The position numbers were made by a program, and so were the translations under genes. Below the pieces are notes generated by a model. The model made no database searches. It saw only the letters and a list, made by a program, of their open reading frames with translations, and was not told the origin of the DNA. Positions 63,995-64,000 of a DNA stretch of 64,000 nucleotides are shown here, piece by piece; within the stretch, counting starts at the first letter, position 1; each line of letters opens with the position of its first letter. The stretch is taken from NCBI GenBank assembly GCA_017474455.1, contig JAFVHP010000048.1, positions 160,020-224,019 of the forward strand, written 5' to 3'. Origin of the DNA: Lachnospiraceae bacterium. Its GTDB lineage: Bacteria > Bacillota > Clostridia > Lachnospirales > Lachnospiraceae.

Positions 63995-64000
63995 GTTGAA

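Overview
The window reads as a chromosome segment of an anaerobic gut-type Clostridia, most likely a Lachnospiraceae member (Bacillota). This is inferred from the class III ribonucleotide reductase, the electron-transfer-linked dihydroorotate dehydrogenase (PyrK/PyrD), strong AGGAGG ribosome binding sites with frequent TTG and GTG starts, lipoproteins with low-GC Gram-positive style signals, and the gene neighbourhoods. Base composition looks balanced to moderately GC-rich and even throughout; I see no prophage, integrase, transposase, CRISPR array, rRNA or tRNA. Coding density is high and no stretch over 300 bases lacks a gene.

Layout. 1-7995: end of a uridine-kinase-family gene, a TPR/DUF4037 pair, nrdG, a two-gene C-glycoside deglycosidase (alpha and beta subunits), then nrdD (with a fused redoxin) behind a probable NrdR box pair, and a thioredoxin reductase. 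8184-18896: ileS (type 2), glycogen phosphorylase, an aconitase-family hydratase, ddl and murF. 18897-25377: pyrC facing plsC-pyrK-pyrD-ispE-gntR-murI. 25389-33271: a small membrane protein, a trigger-factor-like lipoprotein (frameshifted), asnS, an NlpC/P60 cell-wall hydrolase (interrupted by an amber codon), a dGTPase-family HD protein and guaA. 33366-38088: nitroreductase, CPBP protease, then a small catabolic group (amidohydrolase/decarboxylase, Gfo/Idh/MocA oxidoreductase, facing an alpha/beta hydrolase). 38209-46711: two small proteins of unknown function, MFS and EamA transporters, a secreted DUF3298 protein, mntP, an AEC transporter, a second nitroreductase, an XRE regulator with a KTSSA repeat tail and a YczE-like membrane protein. 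46744-53064: a complete Ugp-like ABC sugar/glycerophosphodiester importer, a lipoprotein and a PHP phosphatase. 53155-60656: a Gld-type ABC exporter operon on the minus strand, a TIM-barrel sugar isomerase with a MATE exporter, and a DUF3048 lipoprotein. 60667-64000: gpmA divergent from a CofE-like gamma-glutamyl ligase and a second, amidotransferase-less guaA.

How genes work together. nrdG, nrdD and trxB make an anaerobic dNTP module whose reductant probably arrives via the redoxin fused to NrdD. The deglycosidase pair, the later oxidoreductase, the decarboxylase-like amidohydrolase and the esterase suggest capacity to open plant glycosides, though only alpha and beta are physically coupled. 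ddl, murF, murI and the NlpC/P60 protein serve the cell wall; pyrC/pyrK/pyrD and two guaA copies serve nucleotide synthesis.

Sequence quality caveat. Three genes (26023, 55869, 62864) each need one inserted base to restore a conserved reading frame, and one gene (28770) has an in-frame TAG. This recurring pattern may reflect assembly error as much as biology. Two large self-complementary intergenic elements (43451-43625 and 63871-63994) are the clearest non-coding structures I cannot assign.
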